Positions 7,722 to 15,359 of a DNA stretch of 44,640 nt are shown one piece after another. Position 1 is the first letter of the stretch. Each line of letters opens with the position of its first letter. The DNA is from an uncultured Bacilli bacterium (GTDB lineage: Bacteria; Bacillota_I; Bacilli_A; RF39; UBA660). The translations under genes were made by a program, and so were the position numbers. The notes beneath the pieces were generated by a model, which worked only from the letters and a program-made list of their open reading frames with translations, made no database searches and was not told the origin of the DNA. The stretch covers positions 1 to 44,640 of the forward strand of contig CANQIE010000006.1 of assembly GCA_947623935.1 (NCBI GenBank), in the 5' to 3' direction.

Positions 7722-8477
7722 TCACTTCTTTCGATAAGTTGGAATGGTAAATTTATGTTGATTGTTATCATGTAATTTTTTAATTTTGTTCCTTACCTCT
7801 TCATCTACTTGCATAGGATCCGTCATATAGGTTGCAATATCTTTGTAAGAAACACCTAGTTTTTCTTCATCCGTTTGATTTGATAAACCATCATTTGGTG
7901 CCTTATAAAGAACTTCTTTAGGAACTTCTAGATATTCTCCTAACGCAATCACTTCATCGACTGTAAAATCTGCAATCGGTGAAATATCGTGTACAGAGTC
8001 TCCACCTTTGGTGAAGTAACCTACATAAAGTTCACATTTGTTAGAAGTACCTGCTACTAAATAGGGCTTGTGATGAACGGCACTAAATAGAGCTGCTAGA
8101 TAATAAAGCGAAGCCATTCTAAGACGTGGTTTTAAATTAATAGTACTATTTTTCTTTTGCTCTTCGGTGAATGTTCCAAGTTTAGCAACTTCCCTATCAA
8201 ACGCATCAAAAGCATTCGTCAAATCAAAGTTATAAAGTGGAAAACCATAGAAATCGCTCACTAACTTTGCATCCATCTTATCTTGACTATGTGAGTGGCA
8301 TGGAAGAGTAACTCCAATCACATTTTCTTTACCCAACGCTTTCGTAAATAGGGCTGCTACAACACCACTATCTTTTCCTCCACTAATACCGATGATAGCA
8401 CCTCCTAAATGATTTTCTTCGTAATAGTCTCTAATAAACTGAATAATGTTTTCACATTCTTTTTTGGCATCAAACAT
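7722..8477 (-). CDS. nadE: Ammonia-dependent NAD synthetase
   Basis: Amidates nicotinate adenine dinucleotide to NAD using ATP and ammonia. The 251-residue protein lacks the glutaminase domain of the long form, so ammonia is the expected nitrogen donor. The PP-loop SGGKDS is at residues 32-37 in IIGISGGKDSGVVAAL, and VAGTSNKCELYVGYFTKGGDS matches the deamido-NAD binding block. It starts one base after the end of the Nudix hydrolase gene, with AAGGAAGG upstream. It sits centrally in the NAD operon and provides the amidation step. Confidence 0.94.
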   Translation of the reverse strand: MFDAKKECENIIQFIRDYYEENHLGGAIIGISGGKDSGVVAALFTKALGKENVIGVTLPCHSHSQDKMDAKLVSDFYGFPLYNFDLTNAFDAFDREVAKLGTFTEEQKKNSTINLKPRLRMASLYYLAALFSAVHHKPYLVAGTSNKCELYVGYFTKGGDSVHDISPIADFTVDEVIALGEYLEVPKEVLYKAPNDGLSNQTDEEKLGVSYKDIATYMTDPMQVDEEVRNKIKKLHDNNQHKFTIPTYRKK

Positions 8478-8478
8478 T

Positions 8479-9084
8479 TTATTTTCCTTCCTTTCTTTCC
8501 TTTAAATAAGGTTTTGCAAGTAACATCGTAAGCTCTGCATTAGCGCCTTTTATATAGCCGTTTTCTAATAACTCATAGGCTTCTTCCAACGTACATTTAA
8601 AAATTTCGATATGTTCATCTTTATCCAAATGTGGGCTGCTCACTTTTTCACAATTGGTAGCAAGTAAAGCATAATTTAAGGCTCCAGAACATCCTTCATC
8701 TTGATAGAAACTACCTAATACTCTAATTTCTTTAGCAAGATAACCTGTTTCTTCCAATAATTCTCTTTTAGAAGCATCTTCCATCGCTTCTTGATTTTCT
8801 TGGTATCCAGCGGGAAGACCTACCCCCACTCCACCTTTGATAAAAACTCTAGGTTCTACTACAAACAACACTTCATCGTCCTTGGTAATCGCCATCGTAA
8901 TGGCGGCACTTCCATCCTTTTTATTTTTTAATATGCGTTCACGATTAAATTCCATACCATTTTTTAATCTTACATGATAAGGTTTTACCGTAACAAAATG
9001 ACTCACTTCTTCTAAAGGAGTTAAGTCTTCAATTTCAAAAGAAGAAATAAGATGATTTAACTCCATTAACTTTTCTTTTCGCAT
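8479..9084 (-). CDS. Nudix hydrolase, probable ADP-ribose pyrophosphatase
   Basis: A 201-residue Nudix enzyme with an intact Nudix box at residues 93-115 (G-x5-E-x7-RELLEETGY), so all metal-binding glutamates are present. Proteins of this type usually split ADP-ribose or related NAD breakdown products into AMP and ribose 5-phosphate. Its place inside the NAD operon, between pncB and nadE with gaps of only one base, fits NAD turnover. It contrasts with the eroded Nudix box of the nearby NrtR-like regulator: an active hydrolase here could remove the ligand sensed there (inference). The exact substrate cannot be read from sequence. Confidence 0.87.
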   Translation of the reverse strand: MRKEKLMELNHLISSFEIEDLTPLEEVSHFVTVKPYHVRLKNGMEFNRERILKNKKDGSAAITMAITKDDEVLFVVEPRVFIKGGVGVGLPAGYQENQEAMEDASKRELLEETGYLAKEIRVLGSFYQDEGCSGALNYALLATNCEKVSSPHLDKDEHIEIFKCTLEEAYELLENGYIKGANAELTMLLAKPYLKERKEGK

Positions 9085-9085
9085 T

Positions 9086-10552
9086 TTACTTTACCTTTCT
9101 ATATTGTTTTCCAGACTCTGCTACTTGACCCATGACATCAAAAAGCATGTACTGTTTTAATTCTCTTAACTTATCCGATAAATCGACATAATAAGTATGT
9201 GGATTTTTAATATCCGTAATACGTTCTGTTAAACTTTGATATTCACTTTCACAGTAAGCTTGACGATCTTTAATGGAAGGCATTTGATAAACTAATTTTC
9301 CATTTTTATAAATAGGCACTTGTAATTCTCTTACGTAGTAGTCATCAATCGTAGTCTTCTTCCAAGGATCTTTATCCGATACTAAGGTATATTTATCGGT
9401 AGAAATCATTTCATCGCTTAAGGCAACAACATCCCCTAAAACTTTATGACTATCGAAGTCGTAAAAACGATAGACTTTTTTGTATCCAGGATTAGTGGTC
9501 TTAATGGTATCACCACTCACCTTTATTTTAGGAATGATCTTTCCTCCTTTATCTTCCATAGCTACTAGTTTATAAACACCATTAACTCTTTCTTTACTAG
9601 CTGCAATATTATCGCCTGCCCCAATACTGTTGATAACAGCGCCTTGCGCAAGATAGTCGCTAATAGAGTATTCATCAAGGCCATTCGATAAACAAATACC
9701 AGCATCTTCCAAACCTGCTTCTACCAACATTTCTTTAGCAGCTTTTGATAAATAAACTAAATCACCTGAGTCAATACGAATTCCTTTTAGACGATAACCA
9801 TTTGGTTCTAGATACTCTTTAGCAATACGAATCGCATTCGGTACTCCACTATTTAGTGTATCATAAGTATCCACTAAAAGTGTACAATTAGTAGGATGTG
9901 CCTTGGCATAAGCAAGGAAGGCATCGTATTCAGAGCCAAATGCTTGTATTAAACTATGGGCCATCGTACCAAGAGCAGGAATATTATTTTCTTGAGCAGA
10001 AAGCGTATTAGAAGTTCCAACACATCCTCCAACATAAGCATATTTACTAGCATCTACACTTGATGCTGCACCTCTTGCGCGACGTGCTCCAAACTCCATT
10101 ACAGGAATTCCTTTAGCAGCAGAAGTAATTCTTTTAGCCTTAGTGGTAACTAGACTACCATGATTGAAGCAAGTAAGTAAATAAGTCTCTAAGATCTGAG
10201 CCTCTACTAAATTGGCACGAACCGTAATCACTGGTTCATTAGGAAAGGCAGCAGTTCCGTCCGGCATAGCATATAAATCTCCAGTAAAGCGAAGATCTTT
10301 TAAATAAGAAAGAAATTCTTCACTAAATTGTTTTGTTTCTCTTAAATAGGCAATGGCTTCTTCATCGAATTTAAAATTTTCGATGTATTTAATGATTTCA
10401 TCAAGTCCACCTGTCATGGTGTATCCTCCATTAAAAGGATTGGTACGAAAGAAGATATCGAAATAAGCCATATCATCTTTCATTCCTTCATTAAAGTAAA
10501 CTTGTGCCATCGTTAGTTCGTAAAAATCGGTCATTAAAGTATTATTTTTCAT
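9086..10552 (-). CDS. pncB: Nicotinate phosphoribosyltransferase
   Basis: Condenses nicotinate with PRPP, using ATP, to give nicotinate mononucleotide; this is the entry step of the Preiss-Handler pathway. The 488-residue length fits the long Gram-positive form. Conserved blocks are the N-terminal LMTDFYELTMAQVYF, MEFGARRARG, GCVGTSNTLSA near the catalytic region, and IRIDSGDL that binds phosphoribosyl. The gene is second in the operon, following pncA by 19 bases, which pairs nicotinamide deamidation with nicotinate capture. The Nudix gene begins one base after its end. Confidence 0.94.
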   Translation of the reverse strand: MKNNTLMTDFYELTMAQVYFNEGMKDDMAYFDIFFRTNPFNGGYTMTGGLDEIIKYIENFKFDEEAIAYLRETKQFSEEFLSYLKDLRFTGDLYAMPDGTAAFPNEPVITVRANLVEAQILETYLLTCFNHGSLVTTKAKRITSAAKGIPVMEFGARRARGAASSVDASKYAYVGGCVGTSNTLSAQENNIPALGTMAHSLIQAFGSEYDAFLAYAKAHPTNCTLLVDTYDTLNSGVPNAIRIAKEYLEPNGYRLKGIRIDSGDLVYLSKAAKEMLVEAGLEDAGICLSNGLDEYSISDYLAQGAVINSIGAGDNIAASKERVNGVYKLVAMEDKGGKIIPKIKVSGDTIKTTNPGYKKVYRFYDFDSHKVLGDVVALSDEMISTDKYTLVSDKDPWKKTTIDDYYVRELQVPIYKNGKLVYQMPSIKDRQAYCESEYQSLTERITDIKNPHTYYVDLSDKLRELKQYMLFDVMGQVAESGKQYRKVK

Positions 10553-10571
10553 ATTCTTTCCTCTTTTCTTG

Positions 10572-11165
10572 TTAATTCTTTCTTACTAATTTTGCTCCTT
10601 GTTGTTTTAATAACAACTTGGCAGCGTCTTCATAAACCGTTCTATCATGATTTGGTCCACCGTAGGTTGCAATCGCATCTTCATGGACGATTACTTCGAT
10701 ATCTCGATTATATTGATCAAAATAATTCATCATAGGAAGTACTCCATTTACTACACAAATATCGGTACAGCATCCAACAACTTCTACTCTCTTTAAATTC
10801 ACACATCCTTTTAATATTTCTTCAAATCCTGGTGCTACAAAGAAACTAGTTGAATTCTTCTTTACAACAATACCCTCTTTCTCATAAGGAGCAAGTGCTG
10901 GAACCAGTTCTGCTTCCTTTGTTCCCTCGATACAATGAAGGGTATTTCCAAAACGCTTAAACTCAGCTGATTCTTTCGTATGTGTATCTTTAACCCAAAT
11001 AATTAAAGCTCCTTTGTTTTTCGCTTCTTTAATAAGTTCTAGTTGTCTTGGAATAACTTTATTAATTTCGGTATCATGCAACACTCCTTCATTGGTAAAG
11101 CCATTAACCATATCTACGACGATAAATAAGTTTTCATATACATTTAAGTTTTTAATTGTTTTCAT
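10572..11165 (-). CDS. pncA: Nicotinamidase (isochorismatase-like cysteine hydrolase)
   Basis: Hydrolyses nicotinamide to nicotinate and ammonia. The catalytic triad of the cysteine hydrolase family is visible: Asp in LFIVVDMVNGF, Lys in the VKK segment before NSTSFF, and Cys in VVGCCTDICVVNG. The start at 11165 (198 residues) is preferred because AGGAGG lies 8 bases upstream and the family normally begins close to the Asp strand. The frame stays open to another ATG at 11237, which has its own weaker SD (AAGGAAGG), so a form 24 residues longer is possible. It heads the NAD operon behind a perfect-consensus promoter. Confidence 0.88.
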   Translation of the reverse strand: MKTIKNLNVYENLFIVVDMVNGFTNEGVLHDTEINKVIPRQLELIKEAKNKGALIIWVKDTHTKESAEFKRFGNTLHCIEGTKEAELVPALAPYEKEGIVVKKNSTSFFVAPGFEEILKGCVNLKRVEVVGCCTDICVVNGVLPMMNYFDQYNRDIEVIVHEDAIATYGGPNHDRTVYEDAAKLLLKQQGAKLVRKN

Positions 11166-11279
11166 TTTATTTTCCTCCTTTTCATAATGTTTTGTTAGTA
11201 ATTCAAAGGGTGTCTCTTCACTTAGTTTTAATAGCATAATATCCTTCCTTTCTTTTTAACATTTTATTAATATCAAAAC

Positions 11280-11294
11280 TGTAAATTTTAACAA
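11280..11294 (-). promoter_or_regulatory. Motif shared with the pncC leader
   Basis: Minus strand TTGTTAAAATTTACA, one base different from the copy at 4022-4036. It overlaps the distal arm of the inverted repeat below. Confidence 0.3.
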
Positions 11295-11310
11295 GTTTTC
11301 TTGCTTGTTA
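11289..11310. promoter_or_regulatory. Inverted repeat over the NAD operon start site, candidate operator
   Basis: Perfect 7-bp arms TAACAAG and CTTGTTA separated by 8 bases, beginning at about the expected transcription start. The location suits repression by a dimeric regulator such as the NrtR-like protein. Binding is inferred. Confidence 0.5.
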
Positions 11311-11315
11311 CTAAC

Positions 11316-11344
11316 ATTATATTAAAAACAAAATTAATTGTCAA
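11316..11344 (-). promoter_or_regulatory. Perfect-consensus SigA promoter of the NAD operon
   Basis: Minus strand TTGACA (11339-11344), 17-base spacer, TATAAT (11316-11321). Both hexamers match consensus exactly, so strong expression would need an additional repressing control. Confidence 0.88.
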
Positions 11345-11371
11345 TACCTTTTTAACAAAAAATTAAAAAGA

Positions 11372-11400
11372 AAAATAAAAGCCCTTTAAAATAAAGAGCT
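11372..11400 (-). terminator. Terminator of surface-protein gene B
   Basis: On the minus strand AGCTCTTT pairs with AAAGGGCT (one G-T pair) and leads into TTTATTTTT. It isolates gene B from the NAD operon promoter that follows. Confidence 0.7.
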
Positions 11401-11446
11401 AAATCATTATGCTATTTTTTTCAAAAAAGAGTAAATACATAGAATT

Positions 11447-11575
11447 TTAATTTACAATAGGAGCAAGCACAAGGTGAAACGCAAGCATATAATACCAACC
11501 ACCATTAGTACCGGAAAGATAAAACACTCCTGCGTCCCATTGATTACCATAAGTACCACCACGCATAATCCATGG
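11447..11575 (-). other. Hypervariable C-terminal segment of gene B (VR-like)
   Basis: The last 42 codons. Between RGG and GVF it has eight residues, and the 22 residues after GVF align in length with all paralogues while differing at most exposed positions. His replaces the Arg of the usual FRLVLAPI ending. Confidence 0.55.
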
Positions 11576-13432
11576 ACTCGCCGAGTCTGGAAAATAAAAA
11601 GTATCACGATACCAACCTGATGTTTCAGATAAAGCGTGCCCATAACATACATGTCCACCACATGCTGTTGTGGCTAGATTTCCATCATTCGAAGATAAAT
11701 CATTACTTGTATATAAATCATAATACTTAGCATCAGGCATTCTCTTTTCACTGGTTTCATCATAAACAAATCCAGATGATGCTATAATTGGTTGTCCATT
11801 TTCATCACTTAAGACACCCATGACACGATCAGCTGATCCTCCACTCATATCATAGATTCCTGTAATATTTCCAGTCGTTGATGCTTTTTGACCTATTTCT
11901 GTATTATAAGTGTTTGTACTACAAGTATCAGTACTTTGAAATGCATTTACAGAATTTCCTGCTATTCCTGTTATATATTGCATACAGTTATTAATAAATA
12001 CCCCTTCTCCATCATTTCCATATTTTCCATATTGACTTTGGGAGAGATAAGCAACTGCTCCCCATTCACTATTCTTACTCAAATGCGTATCCATATTTTC
12101 ACCAGTAAATCCATATTCAGTTTTATAATCAGTCATCATTTTTTGAGATACTATAAAGGCAGACGCATTTTGTATATATCTCCATGAGATTGCATTTGGT
12201 TTAATGTATGGTTTTAAATCAGTTTTATTACAAGTTTCTGTACTTTCTTCACACTCAGAGCTTGTACTTGTCTCAAACTTTCCATACCAAAATCCTGTTA
12301 ATTCATCTTCTCCAAATGTAAACGCTGGATGTACTCTATAATCATCGGTACTTGCTATATTACTAGTTCCATTGATAAAGTTGACTTTAATTTCTCCTGG
12401 ATTTGGATAACAATCATAATCTACACTATAAGCTGTGCAAACACTTTTATTTCCTCTTGTTCCCTCTGGTATATAGTATTCATATCTTGGTATCCAGACC
12501 CACATCGTGTTGATATCATCTATTAATATAGGTGTTCCTGGTTCTGCTTTTTGATAATATTCTCTATCATGGCCAGCTTCTGCTTCTGTCTTCTCTACTA
12601 CCGTTACTGCATTCGCCCATTCTTGATTACAGTAATTGTACCAGTTAGCGGTTTTTGCATTTGCTTTCTTCCAGGTTGCTTCTTCATAATCGTAATATAC
12701 TGGTATCATTCTTTCTACCAACTTTGGTTCATTGACATTACTATCATTACAAATCTCAGCTGGATCTGTTGGTCCAGGTATACTATTGTTTTGCGCATAT
12801 ACATTTACTTTTACAGAAAAAGTCTTATAATTATGAATCCATTCTCCTCCTCTTACTTGATTAGCATTCTCATCTACCCACATTCTAAAACGGAATGTCT
12901 TTGTAATTTCTTCTTCATTTACACTTCCTTGATATAACGTCTTTCCAATTACTTCTTGTTTTAACATCGATGGAACTTTACTTTCTCCTAACTCACTATA
13001 TAGATTGATTGCCTCACTTGTAAATAGATTGGATACTCCTGATTCTATATTTTCACCTGTTACTTCTGTTAAATACGTCTTTACTGCATATTCTGGTAAA
13101 GTAGAATTATTATCCTTTGTTAAATAGATTTCATAATAGATAGAAGCCCCTTTTGCTTCCGATCTTACTTGGAATTCAAAAAAGCCTGTTCCTGTTTGTT
13201 TTACTCCATCAGTATCACTCATTGGAAAAGCATTCGTTAGACTTACTCCATTTTTTTCTTTTCTATTTTCATCATAGATAAAAGTTAAGGTACCTGACTC
13301 TAATTTATTTACGGTAGTTCCTTGTTTTGAATATTGAAAGAAAGCAAAGGTGGTTCCTATTGCAATTAAAACAAGACTTAATACAAGTAGACAAACTGCG
13401 ATTATCTCCTTTTTAGTTCCTTTCTCTTTCAT
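11447..13432 (-). CDS. Surface protein B: SipW/TasA-like export signal plus FGE/C-type-lectin-like domain with variable C-terminus
   Basis: A 661-residue paralogue of A, C and D. The N-terminus has a hydrophobic segment (about 8-32) ending in GTTFAFFQYSKQGTT, then GTLTFIYDE as in camelysin/TasA-like proteins. The middle holds INTMWVWIPRYEY and a cysteine-containing stretch (EGTRGNKSVC...DCYPNPGEI) shared in form with A but not with C or D. The C-terminal domain has TGNITGIYDMSGGSADRVMG, CYGHALSET and PWIMRGG...GVFYL...LVLAPI. About the first 315 residues are nearly identical to C. The start is set by AAGGAG about 10 bases upstream. The promoter carries a G9 tract. A single-gene unit with its own terminator; a role in surface binding is inferred. 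Confidence 0.8.
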   Translation of the reverse strand: MKEKGTKKEIIAVCLLVLSLVLIAIGTTFAFFQYSKQGTTVNKLESGTLTFIYDENRKEKNGVSLTNAFPMSDTDGVKQTGTGFFEFQVRSEAKGASIYYEIYLTKDNNSTLPEYAVKTYLTEVTGENIESGVSNLFTSEAINLYSELGESKVPSMLKQEVIGKTLYQGSVNEEEITKTFRFRMWVDENANQVRGGEWIHNYKTFSVKVNVYAQNNSIPGPTDPAEICNDSNVNEPKLVERMIPVYYDYEEATWKKANAKTANWYNYCNQEWANAVTVVEKTEAEAGHDREYYQKAEPGTPILIDDINTMWVWIPRYEYYIPEGTRGNKSVCTAYSVDYDCYPNPGEIKVNFINGTSNIASTDDYRVHPAFTFGEDELTGFWYGKFETSTSSECEESTETCNKTDLKPYIKPNAISWRYIQNASAFIVSQKMMTDYKTEYGFTGENMDTHLSKNSEWGAVAYLSQSQYGKYGNDGEGVFINNCMQYITGIAGNSVNAFQSTDTCSTNTYNTEIGQKASTTGNITGIYDMSGGSADRVMGVLSDENGQPIIASSGFVYDETSEKRMPDAKYYDLYTSNDLSSNDGNLATTACGGHVCYGHALSETSGWYRDTFYFPDSASPWIMRGGTYGNQWDAGVFYLSGTNGGWYYMLAFHLVLAPIVN

Positions 13433-13495
13433 GAGATCACTTCTCCTTTTATTATTTATCTATTTCTATTATAAAACTACCCCCCCCCAGGTCAA
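12476..13495. repeat. Near-identical ~1.02 kb block, copy 1 (gene B 5' half and promoter)
   Basis: Aligns without gaps with 19120-20139, covering the promoter, G9 tract, start and about 318 codons. Only scattered substitutions are seen. It ends abruptly just after the WVWIPRYEY motif. Confidence 0.8.
13468..13495 (-). promoter_or_regulatory. Poly-G spacer promoter of gene B (G9, 16-bp spacer), candidate phase-variable
   Basis: Minus strand TTGACC (13490-13495), T, nine G (complement of C at 13480-13488), TAGTTT, TATAAT (13468-13473). Confidence 0.75.
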
Positions 13496-13499
13496 CTTT

Positions 13500-13787
13500 T
13501 TGTTTACTTTTTTTGCCAAAAAAAATTCTATCTTTTTCTAAAAATCTCTTCACAATTACATTTTTATCTTTTCTCCTATCCGCTTTATTTTCTGATTTTT
13601 TTTATTTGTATCATTTTTCTCAAATGGGAAAAATGATTATTAATAACCTTTTATTTCTAACGTTTTACCGGTATCGGAAAATGTTAAAATACTATTAACT
13701 CTTGTTTCTTTTTTTATTTATATATGATAAACCATCCTATCCTAAATACTTTTACTCTAGAACTTCCTACACAATCACTAAAAAAAC
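13500..13787. other. Intergenic stretch with two inverted repeats, no gene seen
   Basis: T-rich DNA between the divergent gene B and rpsD promoters. A perfect 10-bp inverted repeat lies at 13610-13637 (ATCATTTTTC and GAAAAATGAT), and an imperfect one at 13659-13685 centred on CCGGTATCGG. Neither has a T-tract typical of a terminator, and I see no convincing reading frame. Confidence 0.45.
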
Positions 13788-13817
13788 TTGACAAGAGTAC
13801 GTTCTTTCGCATATAAT
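13788..13817 (+). promoter_or_regulatory. SigA promoter of rpsD
   Basis: TTGACA (13788-13793), 18-base spacer, TATAAT (13812-13817). Transcription would start near 13824. Confidence 0.85.
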
Positions 13818-13823
13818 TTAAGG

Positions 13824-13987
13824 TGCATATTCGTTGAACAGCACTATTTTAAAAAGTTTAATGTGTTCTTTACAGTGAGAAGTACCCTAGGCTGTTTAGG
13901 TGAAACTCTTCAAAAGGAACTCCCTAAACTTAGAGAAAATAGCATTTCAAGGTTTATGAAAAAAACATTGAAGGAGGAAAAAGAAAA
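13824..13987 (+). ncRNA. rpsD 5' leader, candidate S4 autoregulatory RNA
   Basis: About 160 untranslated bases separate the promoter from rpsD. Firmicutes rpsD genes commonly carry a structured leader bound by S4 for feedback control. The segment with GTGAGAAGTACCC and GGTGAAACTC looks structured rather than coding. Assignment rests on context; no covariance search was possible. Confidence 0.5.
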
Positions 13988-14590
13988 ATGGCTAGATACA
14001 CAGGACCAAATTACAAACAAGCACGTCGTGTTGGATTTTCAACTTTAGAAACTGGTAAAGAATTAGCTCGTCGTCCTTATGGACCAGGTCAACATGGACA
14101 AGATCGTCATGGAAAACTTTCAGAATACGGAGTACAGTTAAAAGAAAAACAAAAAGTTAAATTCATGTATGGTCTTACTGAAAGACAATTCAGAAACACA
14201 TTTGAAGAAGCCAACAAGATGAAAGGTGTTACAGGTACAAACTTTTTACAATTACTTGAATCTCGTCTTGATAATTTAGTATACCGTTTAGGCTTTGCTA
14301 GAACAAGAAGAGCTGCTCGTCAATTAGTAAACCATGGACACATCACCGTTAATGGAAAGAAAGTTGATATCCCATCTTACCGTGTTAAAGTAGGTTCTAC
14401 TATCGCACTTAAGAATGAATCACAAGACCACAAAGCAGCACTTGCTTCATTAGAAGCTACTACCAATCGTGTTGAATTTGTAACATTCGATGATGCTAAA
14501 AAAATAGGAACTTATGTAAGACTACCTGAACGTAACGAATTAAATGCGGATATTGATGAGACATTAATCGTTGAGTTCTATAACAAGTAG
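13988..14590 (+). CDS. rpsD: 30S ribosomal protein S4
   Basis: Primary 16S rRNA-binding protein that nucleates assembly of the 30S body. The 200-residue length equals typical Gram-positive S4. The N-terminus [18 protein letters not shown] and the [11 protein letters not shown] segment match the family, and the S4 RNA-binding domain is clear ([44 protein letters not shown]). GGAGG precedes the ATG. It is a monocistronic unit with its own promoter, long leader and terminator. A second S4-type domain occurs in TyrS in this window, which is normal. Confidence 0.97.
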   Translation: MARYTGPNYKQARRVGFSTLETGKELARRPYGPGQHGQDRHGKLSEYGVQLKEKQKVKFMYGLTERQFRNTFEEANKMKGVTGTNFLQLLESRLDNLVYRLGFARTRRAARQLVNHGHITVNGKKVDIPSYRVKVGSTIALKNESQDHKAALASLEATTNRVEFVTFDDAKKIGTYVRLPERNELNADIDETLIVEFYNK

Positions 14591-14595
14591 AAAAT

Positions 14596-14624
14596 AATAT
14601 TCACCTCAGGGTGGATATTTTTTT
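14596..14624 (+). terminator. rpsD terminator
   Basis: ATATTCACC pairs with GGTGGATAT (one G-T pair) and is followed by a T run. Confidence 0.8.
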
Positions 14625-14693
14625 GCCCAAATAGGTCACTTCTATTTCTAAATGGAATATGCTATAATCATAGTAATAAGAAAGGATAGAAGT

Positions 14694-15359
14694 ATGTTAA
14701 ATAAAGATTTATTTTTAACGCATGATAGTCTAGTAGATGACTTTGTTCAATCATTTACTTATCCCTATGAAGTACTTTCTAAAATTGAAAGCTACATTAT
14801 AGAAAAGGGAAAAACATTAGGAAGTGACTATCTTTTTAAAGAAGGAAATATTTGGATTCATAAAAGTGCTAAAGTAGATCCTTCATCTACCATTATAGGA
14901 CCATGTATTATAGATCGAGAAAGTGAAATAAGGCCCCATGCCTATATTAGAGGAAAAGTAGTAGTAGGAAAAAGATGTGTCATAGGAAATAGTTCGGAAC
15001 TTAAAAATACCCTTCTCTATGATGATGTACAAGTTCCACACTTTAATTATGTGGGAGACTCTATTTTAGGAAGTCACGCTCATTTAGGAGCGGGTTCTAT
15101 TATTTCCAATTTAAAAAGTGATAAAACCGATGTAGTCATTAAGAGTAATCCACCTCTATCTACAAACTTACGCAAAGTAGGAGCTTTTTTAGGAGACTAT
15201 GTAGAAGTAGGTTGCAATTGTGTTTTAAATCCTGGAACTGTTGTAGGAGTTCACTCCACTATTTATCCATTAACTTCGGTTAGAGGTGTTATTCCTCCTT
15301 ATATAATTATGAAAGATAAAGATACACTTGCAAGAAAAGAGGTTTTACAACATGGGTAA
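14694..15359 (+). CDS. GlmU C-terminal-like hexapeptide-repeat acyltransferase
   Basis: A 221-residue left-handed beta-helix protein with many isoleucine-rich hexapeptide repeats (about 50-205). The segment PHFNYVGDSILGSHAHLGAGSIISN resembles the acetyl-CoA site of GlmU, where the His of HxxYxGD is the catalytic base. No pyrophosphorylase domain is present. It is directly coupled to glmM (8-base overlap), so a role in acetylating glucosamine 1-phosphate or a related amino sugar is likely. The frame is open to 14652, but the ATG at 14694 follows AAAGGATAG and begins the conserved sequence. Substrate is inferred from neighbour and fold. Confidence 0.75.
   Translation: MLNKDLFLTHDSLVDDFVQSFTYPYEVLSKIESYIIEKGKTLGSDYLFKEGNIWIHKSAKVDPSSTIIGPCIIDRESEIRPHAYIRGKVVVGKRCVIGNSSELKNTLLYDDVQVPHFNYVGDSILGSHAHLGAGSIISNLKSDKTDVVIKSNPPLSTNLRKVGAFLGDYVEVGCNCVLNPGTVVGVHSTIYPLTSVRGVIPPYIIMKDKDTLARKEVLQHG

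Noticed and set aside
12551-12937. 128-residue frame antisense to gene B
   Set aside because: Shadow of the surface-protein coding sequence; a matching shadow appears in gene C because the two are near-identical.
13788-14048. 86-residue frame overlapping the rpsD leader
   Set aside because: Begins at the promoter itself, has no SD, and overlaps rpsD in another frame. The leader is better read as structured RNA.
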